A stretch of DNA of 64,000 nucleotides from Vagococcus humatus. Its GTDB lineage: Bacteria; Bacillota; Bacilli; Lactobacillales; Vagococcaceae. The position numbers and the translations under genes are program-made. Below, one piece after another: positions 25,315 to 33,036 of this stretch. Numbering within the stretch: position 1 is the stretch's first letter; each line of letters opens with the position of its first letter. The notes beneath the pieces are model-generated. The model made no database searches, was not told the origin of the DNA, and worked only from the letters and a program-made list of their open reading frames with translations. The stretch covers positions 310,001 through 374,000 of the forward strand of contig NZ_PXZH01000001.1 of the NCBI RefSeq assembly GCF_003950325.1. The letters are read 5' to 3'.

Positions 25315-25854
25315 ATGGACCCACAAGTTGTGTTAGATTTTTGGTTTAAAGAAACAGAACCTTCACAGCATTTTAAAGTCAGTGCTGACTTCGATGCGCT
25401 TTTAACGGAAAAGTTTGGTGTCATTCATAGACAGGCTACTTTAGGAGAATTAGCTCATTTTCGGCAAACTATCCAAGGACGTTTGGCTGAAATTATCATC
25501 TTGGATCAATTTTCTAGGAATATTTTCCGAGGAGAAAAACAAGCCTTTGCTTCAGACGGTATGGCTTTAGTGTTAGCCCAAGAGGCACTTAAAACAGGGC
25601 AAGTGGATCAGTTGTCTATTCAGGAAAAAAGCTTTCTTTATATGCCTTTTATGCACTCTGAATCTTTAGTGATTCATCAGCAAGCTGCTAGTTATTTTGA
25701 TGAACCCGGTTTAGAAACAACGAAACACTACGAAGAAAAACACCGAGTAATCATTGAACGGTTTGGTCGGTATCCACACCGGAATACCATCTTAGACCGA
25801 GAATCTACTCCAGAAGAAATCACCTTTTTAGAGGGACCAGACTCTTCTTTTTAG
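25315..25854 (+). CDS. DUF924 family protein
   Basis: A 179-residue helical protein of a family widespread in bacteria and eukaryotes whose function is not settled. Typical blocks are VVLDFWF at the N-terminus, EIIILDQFSRNIFRG near residue 61, FLYMPFMHSESL and RFGRYPHRN. The ATG follows AAAGGAGAGG. Structural work on relatives suggests a TPR-like helical fold. Nothing in the context explains it; the ClbS-like gene follows 58 bp later. Confidence 0.88.
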   Translation: MDPQVVLDFWFKETEPSQHFKVSADFDALLTEKFGVIHRQATLGELAHFRQTIQGRLAEIIILDQFSRNIFRGEKQAFASDGMALVLAQEALKTGQVDQLSIQEKSFLYMPFMHSESLVIHQQAASYFDEPGLETTKHYEEKHRVIIERFGRYPHRNTILDRESTPEEITFLEGPDSSF

Positions 25855-25912
25855 TTAACTAATCGCTTATTATAAATGTGTCATCCTATTTTAGAAAAAA
25901 AGGAGTTCTTAA

Positions 25913-26428
25913 ATGAAAAGTTATGAGTCAAAAGACGCCTTAATTGAAGCAATTTTAGCTAGTTACCACAAATTTATTCAAGAATTTGAGCAAGTAAAAG
26001 AGGAAGAAAAAGACTTACAAGTAGAAGGAGTGGACCGTTCTCCTAGTCAAATGATTAGTTATCAGCTAGGTTGGCTAAATCTTCTAATGAGTTGGGAAGA
26101 ACAAGAGCAACAAGGAGAACAAGTTGTCACCCCAACCCCTGAGTATAAATGGAATCAACTAGGACCGCTTTATCAAAGTTTTTACGAAAATTACCAAGCA
26201 GATAGCTTAGCTAAGCAAATAGCCGAGCTTAATCAATTAGTGCCGCTTTTTTGTCAGTGGGTAGCTAATTTTTCAGAGGAAGAGTTATTTCTTCCGGAAA
26301 AACGGCAGTGGGCTACCACACAAGCTAAATGGCCTATTTGGAAATGGGTGCATATTAATTCTGTTGCTCCTTTTACTAATTTTCGGCCTAAGATTAGAAA
26401 ATGGAAAAAAATGTCCCAGGCAAACTAG
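25913..26428 (+). CDS. ClbS/DfsB family (DUF1706) four-helix protein
   Basis: A 171-residue protein that matches ClbS across its length, as I remember it: ESKDALIEAILASYHKF at the start, SYQLGWLNLLMSWEEQEQQG in the middle, PEYKWNQLGPLYQSFYENY, and a C-terminal WVHINSVAPFTNFRPKIRKWKK. ClbS protects colibactin producers by opening the cyclopropane warhead, but most DUF1706 members sit in non-producers and their substrates are unknown. An AAAGGAG site precedes the ATG. No toxin biosynthesis genes are nearby, so this is either a stand-alone defence gene or has another job. Confidence 0.85.
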   Translation: MKSYESKDALIEAILASYHKFIQEFEQVKEEEKDLQVEGVDRSPSQMISYQLGWLNLLMSWEEQEQQGEQVVTPTPEYKWNQLGPLYQSFYENYQADSLAKQIAELNQLVPLFCQWVANFSEEELFLPEKRQWATTQAKWPIWKWVHINSVAPFTNFRPKIRKWKKMSQAN

Positions 26429-26492
26429 TCAGAAGATACGTGTTTCTTTGACAGGAAAGTACGATAAATATGATAATAATTATGTCACAAAT

Positions 26493-26545
26493 AAAACTAT
26501 CTAGGTGCAGACTGTTTAAAATGTGCTTAGGTAGTTTTGTTTGTA
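26493..26545 (+). terminator. Terminator in the gap after the ClbS-like gene
   Basis: AAAACTATCTAGGTGC pairs with GTGCTTAGGTAGTTTT with some G-T pairs, followed by a T-rich tail. The rest of the 390-bp gap (26429-26819) is AT-rich without a credible gene. Confidence 0.6.
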
Positions 26546-26819
26546 TGATTAATATAATAAAAAACATGTTAATACACTTTATTAACTGATTAGTTGATAA
26601 AAATAGATAGTTTAATACTCCTTTTGAGTTTATCACGAAGTTTCAGTAATATTAATTAATAGATGTTATTTAATCAAATGATCAGTTTGTCTTATGATGG
26701 ACGATTAACTTTCTAAAAGGAGATACAGGAAAAGATAAATTAAGTGAAACTTAACGATTCTCTTTAAAAAAATATGTTATAGTCAACAAGTAATGGAATA
26801 AAGGAGATGAGTCATCGCT

Positions 26820-27836
26820 ATGAAAATTGTCGTGTTAGCTGGTGGATTAAGTTATGAGAGAGATGTGTCTTTATCATCTGGGGCTAAAATTGCGAACGCC
26901 TTAATGACTAATGGACATGAGGTTATTTGTTTAGATGTATATCAATCGATTCAACTTTATACAAGCTTTGCTGAAGGGATAAGAGAGTTGGGACAAAAGA
27001 GTTACGAGTATCAAGTTCCTAAAAAAGCGCCCGATTTAGCCGCTCTTATAAAAGAGCATGGGGGAAGAACCCAAGCTATTGGCGAGCATGTGCTAGATTT
27101 ATGTCAATTAGCAGACGTGGTATTTCTTGCTTTACACGGAGCGATTGGAGAAGATGGTAAAATTCAAGCCTTGCTTGATTTATACGAGATACCTTATACA
27201 GGATCTAACTATGCAGGAAGTTATTTAGCGATGGATAAGTTAGTAGCTAAAGAGTTGGTTGCCTTTCATGATATTCCTACCCCACGTTGGGCGGTGTATG
27301 ATGATCATTTTAAACCAGCTAAATACCCAGTGGTAGTCAAACCAGCTAGTAACGGGTCTAGTATTGGTGTGGAAATAGTTGAGGATGATGAAGCTTTTAG
27401 CCAAGCAGTGTCTTATATTCAAAGTATCAACGACACCGCTCTTATAGAAGAAAAAATAACTGGCCGTGAATTTGCGGTCGCTATTTTAGAAGGACAAGCC
27501 TTACCTGTCATTGAAATTATTCCTAACACAGGTTTTTATGATTATGAAAATAAATATCAAGCAGGAGCAACTACTGAAATTACCCCAGCTCCATTAGAGG
27601 AAGCCGTAACTATTCAAATGCAAGAGCTAGCCCTTCAAGCGCATCATGCTTTAAGATTAGGGTCTTATTCCCGCATTGATTTCTTAATGAATGACAAACA
27701 GGAATTATTCTTCTTAGAAGCCAATAGTTTACCAGGGATGACCCCTACTAGCTTAATGCCTCAAGAAGCTCAAGCTGCTGGGATAACCTATCATGAGTTG
27801 TGTGAAAAAATAGTTCAATTAGCCGTTAAAAAATAA
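26820..27836 (+). CDS. ddl: D-alanine--D-alanine ligase family protein
   Basis: An ATP-grasp ligase joining two D-alanines for peptidoglycan. N-terminal YERDVSLSSG, LHGAIGEDGKIQ, the ATP-grasp lysine region VVKPASNGSSIGV, an omega loop FYDYENKYQAG, and FLEANSLPGMTP with the metal ligands are visible. The tyrosine in NKY is the form seen in D-Ala-D-Ala enzymes rather than D-Ala-D-Lac ligases. The usual HGxxGEDGxxQG is altered (QA in place of QG). It is alone here with its own AAAGGAGATG site; the normal ddl neighbour murF is absent, so a paralogue is possible. Confidence 0.85.
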   Translation: MKIVVLAGGLSYERDVSLSSGAKIANALMTNGHEVICLDVYQSIQLYTSFAEGIRELGQKSYEYQVPKKAPDLAALIKEHGGRTQAIGEHVLDLCQLADVVFLALHGAIGEDGKIQALLDLYEIPYTGSNYAGSYLAMDKLVAKELVAFHDIPTPRWAVYDDHFKPAKYPVVVKPASNGSSIGVEIVEDDEAFSQAVSYIQSINDTALIEEKITGREFAVAILEGQALPVIEIIPNTGFYDYENKYQAGATTEITPAPLEEAVTIQMQELALQAHHALRLGSYSRIDFLMNDKQELFFLEANSLPGMTPTSLMPQEAQAAGITYHELCEKIVQLAVKK

Positions 27837-27850
27837 CTAAAAGACTGATA

Positions 27851-27900
27851 AAACTCATCTTTTTAGCCTTTAGTCAGGTTAAAAAGATGAGTTTCTTTTA
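27851..27900 (+). terminator. Terminator after the ddl-like gene
   Basis: AAACTCATCTTTTTAGCC pairs with GGTTAAAAAGATGAGTTT with a loop of about 8 nt, then CTTTTATTT. Confidence 0.88.
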
Positions 27901-27954
27901 TTTGGAACTATTTTTATAAATATCTTTTAAAAAAAAACAAAAAAATAAAAAAAG

Positions 27955-28575
27955 TTAGTTATTTTGTTTATACTTAGAAGCAAGGACCCCTTGTTTTAAC
28001 CAGTGAATACGCCCTTGGTAAGCAGCCATTAGCTCTTCTTTTGTCCAATCTTTCATAAAATATTCAGCAATACAGCGGTGAACCATTGGCACTAATACAC
28101 TGAAAAAGCTAAATAATTCTGCTTCAGTTTGAATAGTTAAAGGAGTTAAGTCAATGACTTCTAGGAAGTGGTGGGGAGTAATGCGTTCTGTTGGTTGTTG
28201 TAATTTTTTTTCCATTAAGACACTTTGATTTAGAATGATTTGTTTAAAGTATCGGTGATAACGTTCATCTGAAAAATCTTGATACAACTGCTCCAAGTAT
28301 CTTTCTAACCCGTTAAATAAATCTCCCTGTTCTTGCTGGATACAGCTTAAAACAGAGGTGTGAGAGGTTTTGGTGATGACTTGGTACAAATAGTAGTACA
28401 ACTCTTCTAAGTCTTCAAAGTATTTATAAAAGCTGCCTCTAGAGATTTGACAGGCTTCAATAATATTGGCAACAGAAGCCTCGTGAAATGAGTGGGTTGA
28501 AAATTCTTCTAGAGCAACATCTAAAATAAGTGCTTGTTTTTCTTCAGGTAAGTTTAAAAAGGTGGATTTTGGCAT
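27955..28575 (-). CDS. TetR/AcrR family regulator
   Basis: A 206-residue repressor with an N-terminal helix-turn-helix (VANIIEACQISRGSFYKYFEDLEELY, residues about 35-60) and an unassigned ligand domain. It is transcribed away from the serine hydrolase gene across a gap of about 100 bp and may control that gene and itself. The ATG at 28575 has a GAAAGGAC site. It is not close enough to a known member for me to name an effector. Confidence 0.85.
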   Translation of the reverse strand: MPKSTFLNLPEEKQALILDVALEEFSTHSFHEASVANIIEACQISRGSFYKYFEDLEELYYYLYQVITKTSHTSVLSCIQQEQGDLFNGLERYLEQLYQDFSDERYHRYFKQIILNQSVLMEKKLQQPTERITPHHFLEVIDLTPLTIQTEAELFSFFSVLVPMVHRCIAEYFMKDWTKEELMAAYQGRIHWLKQGVLASKYKQNN

Positions 28576-28677
28576 AGCTAAGTCCTTTCTACATGGTTTG
28601 ATTCAATTGTCCAAAGTATAGCAAATTGATTAAGAATGTCAATATCAAAAAGCGTTAAGAAAGTTAAGGGAAGATAT

Positions 28678-29892
28678 ATGAGAATGAACAAGTATCTATT
28701 CATTGGGCTAGTCGGTATGTTGCTAGCTAGTCTTGGTTTTTTAGCCGGATTTCATTATTGGTTAGAACCACAATACGAAAAAGTTATGGCAGAGCTAAAT
28801 AAGGAAATTAGTTCGCAAAAAAAGACCAGTCAAAAATGGGAACACTTGTACCAACAAAAGATAGCGGAAAATAGCGGAGATAAAGAGGGAAAGAAAGAGC
28901 AACTGATCCCTAAGAAAAAAATAGAACCAGTGAATGAGTTGGCTAGTCAAATGGAAAAAGTATTAAAGAGTAATCAATTTGTGGGAACGGCTATTTTCTT
29001 TCAAAACAATCAACCACTGTTAGCGAAAAGTTATGGTCAGGCTAATCAACGTTTAAACCTATCTAATCAGCTAGATACTCCTTACTTTGTCGGTTCGGTT
29101 CAAAAAGGAATGACAGGGGTATTGGTGATGAAATTAATAGAGAATGGTCAGTTATCCTTTGATACTCCTTTAAATAAATTTTATCCTGAGGTGCCAAATA
29201 GTGACACTATCACTATTCGTTCGCTGTTAGACATGACTTCTGGCTTAACGTTAAAAGAAACTAGCCAAAGTTTTGCGACTGAAAAAGAGTATTTAGCTTA
29301 TGCACTAAAACATGTGACTTATGAACCTTTAGAAAAGTGGAAATACGAGTCAGTTAACTACACCTTATTAGCTAGTATTATCGAAAAAGTGACAGGTAAG
29401 TCGTATCAAGCTTATTTTAGAGAGGTGTTGATAGAACCTTTACAATTATTTCAAACAGGTTTTTATACCGATTTAAAACAAGAGGAGTTAGTGACCCAAG
29501 GCTACCTATTAGGAGAGAACCACGTAGCTAAACAAGTTCCCTTTAAGCCAAGCACTTTTACTAAAGAAATGGGGACAGGAGATATTTATATGACCGTGTC
29601 TGATTTGCTTCGTTTTTATCAAGGATTAGCTAGTGGGAAAGTTTTAACTCCTTTAAGTTTGTCCCTGTTACGTGAAAAAACAACTAAGCCTTATACCTAT
29701 TATTATCAAGGCGGGATGTATGTGTCCGGAGACACACTTTATAGTCACGGAGTTATTTCAGGATTTGAAACTAGCGTTCGTTTAAATAAAGATGTAAGTA
29801 AGGGAGTTATTTTAATTACCAATGAAAGAAATCCTAAAAATTCGATTCATCGGTACTCAAAAGATTTATATAACATGCTTTCTCAAAAATAA
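28678..29892 (+). CDS. Membrane-anchored serine hydrolase, beta-lactamase/PBP4* type
   Basis: A 404-residue protein of the class C beta-lactamase/DD-peptidase fold. One N-terminal helix (about 5-24) anchors it outside the cell, followed by a charged, lysine-rich linker. The active site has SVQK (SxxK) near residue 140, YESVNY as the Tyr/Asn motif, and HGVISGF as the third motif. Relatives act as D-amino-acid peptidases or esterases on cell-wall or other surface substrates. I chose ATG 28678 after AAGGGAAG; the frame extends upstream without a site. It is divergent from a TetR gene and so probably controlled by it. Confidence 0.8.
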   Translation: MRMNKYLFIGLVGMLLASLGFLAGFHYWLEPQYEKVMAELNKEISSQKKTSQKWEHLYQQKIAENSGDKEGKKEQLIPKKKIEPVNELASQMEKVLKSNQFVGTAIFFQNNQPLLAKSYGQANQRLNLSNQLDTPYFVGSVQKGMTGVLVMKLIENGQLSFDTPLNKFYPEVPNSDTITIRSLLDMTSGLTLKETSQSFATEKEYLAYALKHVTYEPLEKWKYESVNYTLLASIIEKVTGKSYQAYFREVLIEPLQLFQTGFYTDLKQEELVTQGYLLGENHVAKQVPFKPSTFTKEMGTGDIYMTVSDLLRFYQGLASGKVLTPLSLSLLREKTTKPYTYYYQGGMYVSGDTLYSHGVISGFETSVRLNKDVSKGVILITNERNPKNSIHRYSKDLYNMLSQK

Positions 29893-29976
29893 TTGGGAGA
29901 ATGAAGACGGTTTAGTTGTGCTTGTCAACTATTAAAGGTATGATAAGTATATAAAGAAAGTAAGGAGGGGGATAAC

Positions 29977-30447
29977 ATGAAATTAGATGAAAAAGCTAGT
30001 AAACTTCGAAATTTTATGGCCCTTCTGTCCAATTACCTAAATCATATTCAAAAGAAAATGTCTGGTTATCCATTTAACTTCAATGAAATCCGCATTATTT
30101 TAGATTTGTATGATCGTAAAACTCTTACAGCTGTTGAAATTGAAGAAAGTTTAGATTTGGATAAAGGTTATGCCAGTCGGCTTATTCGTAATTTGGCAGA
30201 ACAAGAAGTCATTCGTAAAGAACAGTCAGAAGAAGATAAACGCTCTTTTGATTTAAGTCTAACCTCTAAAGGTCGCAAAATTGCTAAAGAGTTACTCCAG
30301 GCTTATTTAAATATTTTAGAACGTGATTTAGAAAAAATGAATGACACACAACTTTCTGAGCTAGATATGGCCTTATCTGTCATTCAAAAACTTTATATGG
30401 AAATTAAAGAGCAACAAGATCAAGATAAAGAAAAAAGTTCTTTTTAA
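29977..30447 (+). CDS. MarR family transcriptional regulator
   Basis: A 156-residue winged-helix dimeric repressor. The recognition helix region LTAVEIEESLDLDKGYASRLIRNL (about 45-68) and the wing with KEQSEEDKRSFDLSLTSKG are evident. A strong AAGGAGGGGG site precedes the ATG. The MFS gene downstream has two palindromes with TGACA/TGTCA half-sites at its promoter, the expected size for MarR operators. Regulation of the exporter by this protein is therefore likely. Release by a phenolic or drug-like ligand is usual for the family. Confidence 0.88.
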   Translation: MKLDEKASKLRNFMALLSNYLNHIQKKMSGYPFNFNEIRIILDLYDRKTLTAVEIEESLDLDKGYASRLIRNLAEQEVIRKEQSEEDKRSFDLSLTSKGRKIAKELLQAYLNILERDLEKMNDTQLSELDMALSVIQKLYMEIKEQQDQDKEKSSF

Positions 30448-30458
30448 GAATTTTTTTC
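30430..30458 (+). terminator. Short terminator at the end of marR
   Basis: AAAAAAGTTCTT pairs with AAGAATTTTTTT around a 2-3 nt loop, overlapping the marR stop codon and followed by more T. It separates marR from the MFS promoter. Confidence 0.6.
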
Positions 30459-30466
30459 TTTTTTTA

Positions 30467-30495
30467 TTGACAAAATGACACCTTGTCACTATACT
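30467..30495 (+). promoter_or_regulatory. MFS gene promoter with MarR-type operator in the spacer
   Basis: TTGACA (30467-30472), a 17-nt spacer, and TATACT (30490-30495). The spacer contains TGACA-cct-TGTCA (30476-30488), a perfect palindrome well placed for repression. Confidence 0.8.
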
Positions 30496-30542
30496 AAGTA
30501 ACTACTAGCAAGTGACATTGTGTCACTTTCTAGTAGTTACTT
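30496..30542 (+). promoter_or_regulatory. 47-nt inverted repeat in the MFS leader
   Basis: Two 22-nt arms match at 21 positions around a 3-nt centre. The inner part, AAGTGACA-ttg-TGTCACTT, repeats the MarR-type half-sites; the outer part, AAGTAACTACTAG, extends the symmetry. As DNA it can be a second operator. As RNA it would form a very stable hairpin at the 5' end of the transcript. Confidence 0.8.
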
Positions 30543-30564
30543 AGATAAGAAAGAGATGAAGATC

Positions 30565-32088
30565 ATGACAGATAAACGTAAAACAGTTGCTTTATGGATT
30601 TTTACTTTAGGAGTATTTATGTCTGCTTTAGATAATGGCATTATTTCAGCAGCCTTAACCACTATTAATTCTTCTTTTGATGTAACGGAAATCCAAGGAG
30701 CTTGGGGGATTACCCTTTACACATTAGGAATGGCTATAACCACACCTATTGTAGGAAAACTAGCAGATCGTTACGGAAGAAAAAAATTATTTTTAGTAGA
30801 AATTAGTATTTTTGCATTAGGTTCTTTATTAGTGGCTCTTAGTCCTAGCTTTATTTGGTTTTTAGCTGCGCGAGTGGTTCAATCAATTGGCGGAGGCGGT
30901 ATTTTTATTATTGCCAGCTCTTTTGTTTTAACGGTTTATCCAAAAGAGAAACAAGGTCGTTTGTTAGGTATGCTTGGAGCGGTGAATGGAATTGCTTCAG
31001 TTGTAGGTCCTAATATAGGAAGCTTAATTCTAAATGCCACTAATCAATGGCATTGGTTGTTTACCATTAATTTACCTATTGCCATTTTGTTAGTTATATT
31101 TGGAATAAAATGGATAGATGAAACGAAAAATCCTGAAACAAAACCATTAGATTTATTAGGTTCGATGTTATTAAGTTTTGCTATTTTTAGTTTGATGTTT
31201 GCTTTAACTAATTTAGACGGAGCTCATTTACTAGCTAGCTTAGCTACACCTAGCGTTTTTCTGTGGTTAGCATTAAGTTTCCTTACATTTACTTTGTTAG
31301 TGAAACTTGAAAAAAGTAATCAAACCAAAGACGTGGATAGCATTCTAAATTATGACTTGTTAGCCAATAAACAATTTTTATTAACCTTATTAATGGGGTT
31401 ACTAAGTGGTATGTTAATCGCCATTTTTGTCTATATTCCTAGTTATGTGGAACATCATTTAGGTGTGCCGGCTAATCAAGCAGGGGTTTGGATGTCAGGC
31501 ATTGGCCTAGCTTCCATTGTAGGAGCTGGCATGGGCGGCATGTTAGTTGATAAATTAGGGGCTGTGAAAACGGTAGTTGTGGCTAGTTTATTGTCAAGTC
31601 TTGGTTTCTTCTCTTTAGCCTTTTTCAGTCACAGTTTAGGTTGGTTTTTAGCTTGTTCCAGTGTAACTGGTTTAGGTTTTGGGATGTTAATGGGAGCACC
31701 TTTATCTGTATTAGCTTCTAAAGCTGCTGGAAAAGAGAAAGGGTCTGCTTTAGGCATGTTATCAGTTAGTCGCCAAGTTGGTTTAACTATTGCACCAATT
31801 GTGTATGCCTCTTTAATTCAAACAGGCTTTAATCAGTTGCCTAGTAAGTTATTACAAGTATCAGATACTAGTGCGGTGCAACAAATTTTAAAAAACAACA
31901 CCACAGAAAACATGTTATTAGCTTTACTTAAATTACCAGATGCTTCTTTAAGAGAGTCTTTAGTGACAGCCTTTAAAGAAGTAGCCGGTCAAGCTTATGG
32001 CCATATGTTTATCCTTAGCGGGGGTATCTCAGTAGTGATTTTACTAGCTGCCTTTAGTCTAGGTAAAAAGCAATCAACTACTCGCTAA
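30565..32088 (+). CDS. MFS multidrug exporter, DHA2 (EmrB/QacA-like)
   Basis: A proton-driven drug exporter of 507 residues with about 14 predicted helices. Typical motifs are LDNGIISAALTTI in helix 1 (motif D1), GKLADRYGRKKLF (motif A), and GGGGIFIIASSFVLTVYPKEKQGR followed by GAVNGIASVVGPNIG (motif C) in helix 5. I chose ATG 30565. The open frame from GTG 30520 lies in the inverted-repeat leader and is not likely to be translated. MarR-type operators at the promoter point to drug-inducible expression. Substrates cannot be read from the sequence. Confidence 0.9.
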   Translation: MTDKRKTVALWIFTLGVFMSALDNGIISAALTTINSSFDVTEIQGAWGITLYTLGMAITTPIVGKLADRYGRKKLFLVEISIFALGSLLVALSPSFIWFLAARVVQSIGGGGIFIIASSFVLTVYPKEKQGRLLGMLGAVNGIASVVGPNIGSLILNATNQWHWLFTINLPIAILLVIFGIKWIDETKNPETKPLDLLGSMLLSFAIFSLMFALTNLDGAHLLASLATPSVFLWLALSFLTFTLLVKLEKSNQTKDVDSILNYDLLANKQFLLTLLMGLLSGMLIAIFVYIPSYVEHHLGVPANQAGVWMSGIGLASIVGAGMGGMLVDKLGAVKTVVVASLLSSLGFFSLAFFSHSLGWFLACSSVTGLGFGMLMGAPLSVLASKAAGKEKGSALGMLSVSRQVGLTIAPIVYASLIQTGFNQLPSKLLQVSDTSAVQQILKNNTTENMLLALLKLPDASLRESLVTAFKEVAGQAYGHMFILSGGISVVILLAAFSLGKKQSTTR

Positions 32089-32115
32089 ATCTAAGTGTTT
32101 TAAGGCATATAAATA

Positions 32116-32166
32116 AACGCACACATTTTGCTAGCTACTGCTGGTTAACAAAAGGTGTGCGTTTTA
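32116..32166 (+). terminator. Terminator after the MFS gene
   Basis: AAACGCACAC...GTGTGCGTTT with inner CATTTTG/CAAAAG pairing; a T-run follows. Confidence 0.75.
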
Positions 32167-32268
32167 AGTTTGGCTGAACTTGACAAGTTGTTGTAAGGGT
32201 CCTCACAAGGTAGGTGAATAAATTCAGCGAATGTTAGTCATGTTTATATCCTTTCTTTTGGCATGATC

Positions 32269-33030
32269 CTAGTTAGTGGCTTTTTCTAGCCCTAACATAG
32301 CAGCTCCAATCGCTCCAGCAAACTGAGCATCTGGATGACTTTTGACTTCTGTTTCAGTATATTGACTCAGTAAGTCACGAACAATTTGACTTTGTGCTAA
32401 GCCACCTGATAAAAAGAGCGGTTTGTCTGGCTTAGGTTGGACTTTAGCATATTGATTACTAATCCGGTGCACAATAGAGTGTAAAACACCTAACGCAATG
32501 TTAGCAGGTGCAATGTCTTGGGCAATTAGACCAATGACTTCTGATTCAGCAAAAACAGTACACATACTATTAATTTTTTCAGGGGTGGCATCTTTAACAA
32601 AGCTATCTAAGTTTTTAATGTCTTCCCCTAAAATCCTCATTTGAACATCTACGAATCGACCAGTGCCTGCTGCACATTTATCATTCATATTAAAGTCTAA
32701 TACTTTCCCTTTAGAAGAAAGCTTAATGGCTTTACAATCTTGGCCACCAATATCAATAATTTGTTCAATAGTGGGATCTAAGTATCTAACCCCAACTGCG
32801 TGACAGGTAATTTCCGTAATACAGTGATCTGCTTGGACTAATTTTCGTCCGTAACCAGTGGAGACTAAGGTCATCTCTTCTGGCTGATAGCCTAAATAAT
32901 CCAAAACTTCTTCCATACTACCTCTAGGATTACCTTGTGTGCCAATTAGGTATTGGTCAATTTTTTTACCATCTTCAATTAAAACGCCTTTAGTGGTGGT
33001 AGATCCACTATCAATACCAATGACTTTCAT
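32269..33030 (-). CDS. ATPase activator of a double-cubane cluster protein (YjiL / HgdC-like)
   Basis: A 253-residue ASKHA-fold ATPase of the BadF/BadG/HgdC family that passes electrons with ATP hydrolysis to an iron-sulfur partner. Seen are GIDSGSTTTKG (phosphate loop), IIDIGGQDCKAI, NDKCAAGTGRF and MCTVFAESEV; the two cysteines in the last motifs hold the bridging [4Fe-4S] cluster of the dimer. The length is the same as E. coli YjiL. It lies 6 bp after the dehydratase-like gene, forming a two-gene operon. No acyl-CoA transferase or second dehydratase subunit is nearby. Confidence 0.88.
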   Translation of the reverse strand: MKVIGIDSGSTTTKGVLIEDGKKIDQYLIGTQGNPRGSMEEVLDYLGYQPEEMTLVSTGYGRKLVQADHCITEITCHAVGVRYLDPTIEQIIDIGGQDCKAIKLSSKGKVLDFNMNDKCAAGTGRFVDVQMRILGEDIKNLDSFVKDATPEKINSMCTVFAESEVIGLIAQDIAPANIALGVLHSIVHRISNQYAKVQPKPDKPLFLSGGLAQSQIVRDLLSQYTETEVKSHPDAQFAGAIGAAMLGLEKATN

Positions 33031-33036
33031 AACTAT

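Noticed and set aside
27955-28575. Regulator of the ddl-like gene
   Set aside because: A terminator separates them and the genes converge; divergence from the serine hydrolase gene is the better clue.
30520-30564. N-terminal extension of the MFS frame from GTG
   Set aside because: It lies in the long inverted repeat and has no ribosome site.
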